Below, piece by piece: positions 62,725 to 64,000 of a stretch of DNA of 64,000 bases. Location of the stretch: contig NZ_CP145732.1 of assembly GCF_036884845.1 (NCBI RefSeq), positions 4,588,001 to 4,652,000 of the forward strand, read 5' to 3'. Below the pieces are notes generated by a model that was not told the DNA's origin, made no database searches, and saw only the letters and a program-made list of their open reading frames with translations. Both the position numbers and the translations under genes were made by a program. Each line of letters begins with the position of its first letter. Within the stretch, counting starts at the first letter, position 1. This DNA comes from Pseudomonas sp. MAG733B (GTDB lineage: Bacteria; Pseudomonadota; Gammaproteobacteria; Pseudomonadales; Pseudomonadaceae).

Positions 62725-64000
62725 ATGTACTTGCCGAAACCGAACGACTTTTATGCGCTGATCGAAGCCATGCCGCTGTGCATCATTCTTCACGATGCGC
62801 ACACCAAGGAGATTCTCTGGGCCAACGCCGCAGCCTTGGCGGCGCTGGGCTTTACCCTGGAAGAACTGACGCCACTGAAAGCCCCGGACATGACCCGCGA
62901 CGCGCCGAAGTACCGGCGCTCGGTGGGTTTGCGCTGGCTGGAAGGCGCCGCGCGCACGGGCCAACGCGCCATCGAGTGGTGCTATCGCTCAAAGCAAGGG
63001 GTGGAGATTCTTTCCGAGGCGGTAGCGACGCTGGTGCACCTGGACGGTCGCGATGTGCTGATGGTGCAGTTCCGCGACATCTCTAAAGAAGACAAGGTCA
63101 AGCGCGACCTCAAGCGCTTCGAAAGTCGGCTCAAGGCTTTCATGCAGGACCTGGCCGAAGGCGTGGCGGTGCTTGGGCCGGAGGGCGATATTCGTTTTAT
63201 CAGCGACTCTGGTGCGCACTTGCTCAACAGCGAGGGCCACAAGCTGATCGGCAAGAATTTTCTCGCCTGGTGCGACAACGTTTCACGCCAGCGCCTGTTG
63301 CAACAGCTCGCCAACGAAACACCGGAACATGCGCCGTTCAGCGTGCACTACAAAGTGCAGCGACTGGACGGCGAATGGCGCTGGCATGACGCAACCTGCC
63401 GCTACATCGAGATTGAAGACGATCTGGTCGGCCACCTGCTGTTGTTCCGCGACGTGACCGAACAGGTGCTGGCCGAAGAGGCGCGGAGGGTCAGCGAGCA
63501 GAAACTCGAATACCTGGCGCGCTACAACGCCATGGGTGAGATGGCCGTGGCCATCGCCCACGAATTGAGCCAACCCTTGGCCGCCACGCGTAATTTCATT
63601 GAAGGCACGGTGATTCGCCTGAACAACGCGGGCGACACCGATGAAGGCGTCGCCTGGGGCTTGCAGAACGCCGTGCGGCAAATCGAGCATGCCTCGGTGA
63701 TCATCAAGAGCGTGCGCGATTACGTGGTCAAGCTTGAGCAGTCCGAAGAGCTGGTCGACCTTAACGAGCTGCTGCGCGAAACCCGCTATTTCATCAGTTT
63801 GCGCGCCGATCCGAGTCTGGTGCGAGTGGAAATCGTCACCGCGCCCGAGCCGCTGCGGGTGAGCTGCGAGAAGGTGCTGATCGGCCAGGTGATCCTCAAT
63901 CTGGCTTTCAATGCAATTGAAGAAATGGCCGACCTGCCCATTGAACGGCGCTTGCTGCGCATTCATGCCAGCGCTGGCGACGGCGTGGCGTTGGTGCGCA
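62725..64000 (+). CDS. PAS-domain sensor histidine kinase (partial, C-terminus outside window)
   Basis: About 425 codons visible from ATG 62725 (AAGGG upstream); the ATP-binding domain is only partly present. PAS domains near residues 8-120 (FYALIEAMPLCIILHDAHTK) and 130-250 (LAEGVAVLGPEGDIRFISDS), then H-box IAHELSQPLAATRNFIEGTV of the FixL/TodS-like type and the start of the N-box (LNLAFNAIEEMADLP). No membrane helices, so it senses a cytoplasmic signal. Divergent from iacA; its likely partner is the FixJ-type regulator at 53733. Confidence 0.88.
   Translation, partial: MYLPKPNDFYALIEAMPLCIILHDAHTKEILWANAAALAALGFTLEELTPLKAPDMTRDAPKYRRSVGLRWLEGAARTGQRAIEWCYRSKQGVEILSEAVATLVHLDGRDVLMVQFRDISKEDKVKRDLKRFESRLKAFMQDLAEGVAVLGPEGDIRFISDSGAHLLNSEGHKLIGKNFLAWCDNVSRQRLLQQLANETPEHAPFSVHYKVQRLDGEWRWHDATCRYIEIEDDLVGHLLLFRDVTEQVLAEEARRVSEQKLEYLARYNAMGEMAVAIAHELSQPLAATRNFIEGTVIRLNNAGDTDEGVAWGLQNAVRQIEHASVIIKSVRDYVVKLEQSEELVDLNELLRETRYFISLRADPSLVRVEIVTAPEPLRVSCEKVLIGQVILNLAFNAIEEMADLPIERRLLRIHASAGDGVALVR

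Overview
The window is Pseudomonas chromosome, most likely from the P. fluorescens/P. putida side of the genus. The evidence is high-GC coding DNA, several Pseudomonas-type REP/REPIN palindromes between genes, a membrane malate:quinone oxidoreductase, DUF2790 and DUF1329 proteins, and a very closely matching D-galactose 1-dehydrogenase. No rRNA, tRNA, CRISPR array, insertion sequence or phage was seen. LAYOUT. 1-7.3 kb: truncated alkylsulfatase, an ABC exporter, small membrane or lipoproteins, a patatin phospholipase and a Nudix hydrolase. 7.3-10.1 kb: a TonB-dependent siderophore receptor with two near-identical Fur-like boxes upstream, next to the internally deleted and frameshifted remnant of a FecI-type ECF sigma factor. 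10.2-13.1 kb: a three-gene operon of HSL-type esterase, a phasin-like/PHA-synthase partner protein and a short (class III-size) PhaC-like synthase. 13.2-17.2 kb: a large autotransporter, apparently translationally coupled to a small upstream ORF. 17.3-25.6 kb: mqo, galactose dehydrogenase, DUF488, AraC with divergent AhpD-like protein and glutaredoxin, then a complete tctCBA tricarboxylate transporter. 25.6-34.3 kb: a LysR regulator divergent from a catabolic-looking run (two-component FMN monooxygenase, flavin reductase with a MarR-like tail, MFS, GFA, YeiH exporter, DUF1329, DUF6152, DUF6644). 34.4-40.3 kb: a secreted alpha/beta hydrolase, a DUF2790 protein, a heavy-metal-type two-component system and a large MscS channel. 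The first two carry a shared TTGTCAT-type promoter box, so they are candidate targets of that two-component system. 40.3-46.1 kb: phenylacetaldehyde-type dehydrogenase, small cytochrome c, outer-membrane porin and a chemoreceptor. 46.2-48.9 kb: an AT-rich cassette of a PheRS-like aminoacyl-tRNA-synthetase paralogue, a 33-residue peptide gene missed by length filters, and an M29-aminopeptidase-like protein. 49.2-52.8 kb: an amino-alcohol operon of permease, class III PLP phospho-lyase and APH-fold kinase. 52.9-64 kb: an indole-3-acetate catabolic (iac) locus. iacA-B-I-H-C-D-E-F runs on the minus strand, iacG is separated from it by a FeaR-like AraC regulator and a FixJ-type response regulator, and the PAS histidine kinase lies at the other end and is cut by the window edge. 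HOW IT WORKS TOGETHER. The best supported pathway is IAA degradation: IacA with reductase IacG oxygenates the indole, IacB, IacI, IacE and IacH process intermediates, and the Rieske system IacC/D/F continues towards catechol. A conserved motif upstream of both the response-regulator gene and iacA suggests direct control by the split two-component system. The most novel element is the synthetase-paralogue/peptide/peptidase-like cassette. It looks like a small peptide-modification system: the synthetase-like enzyme keeps class II motifs 2 and 3 and a ferredoxin-fold anticodon-binding domain, but its phenylalanine pocket appears remodelled.
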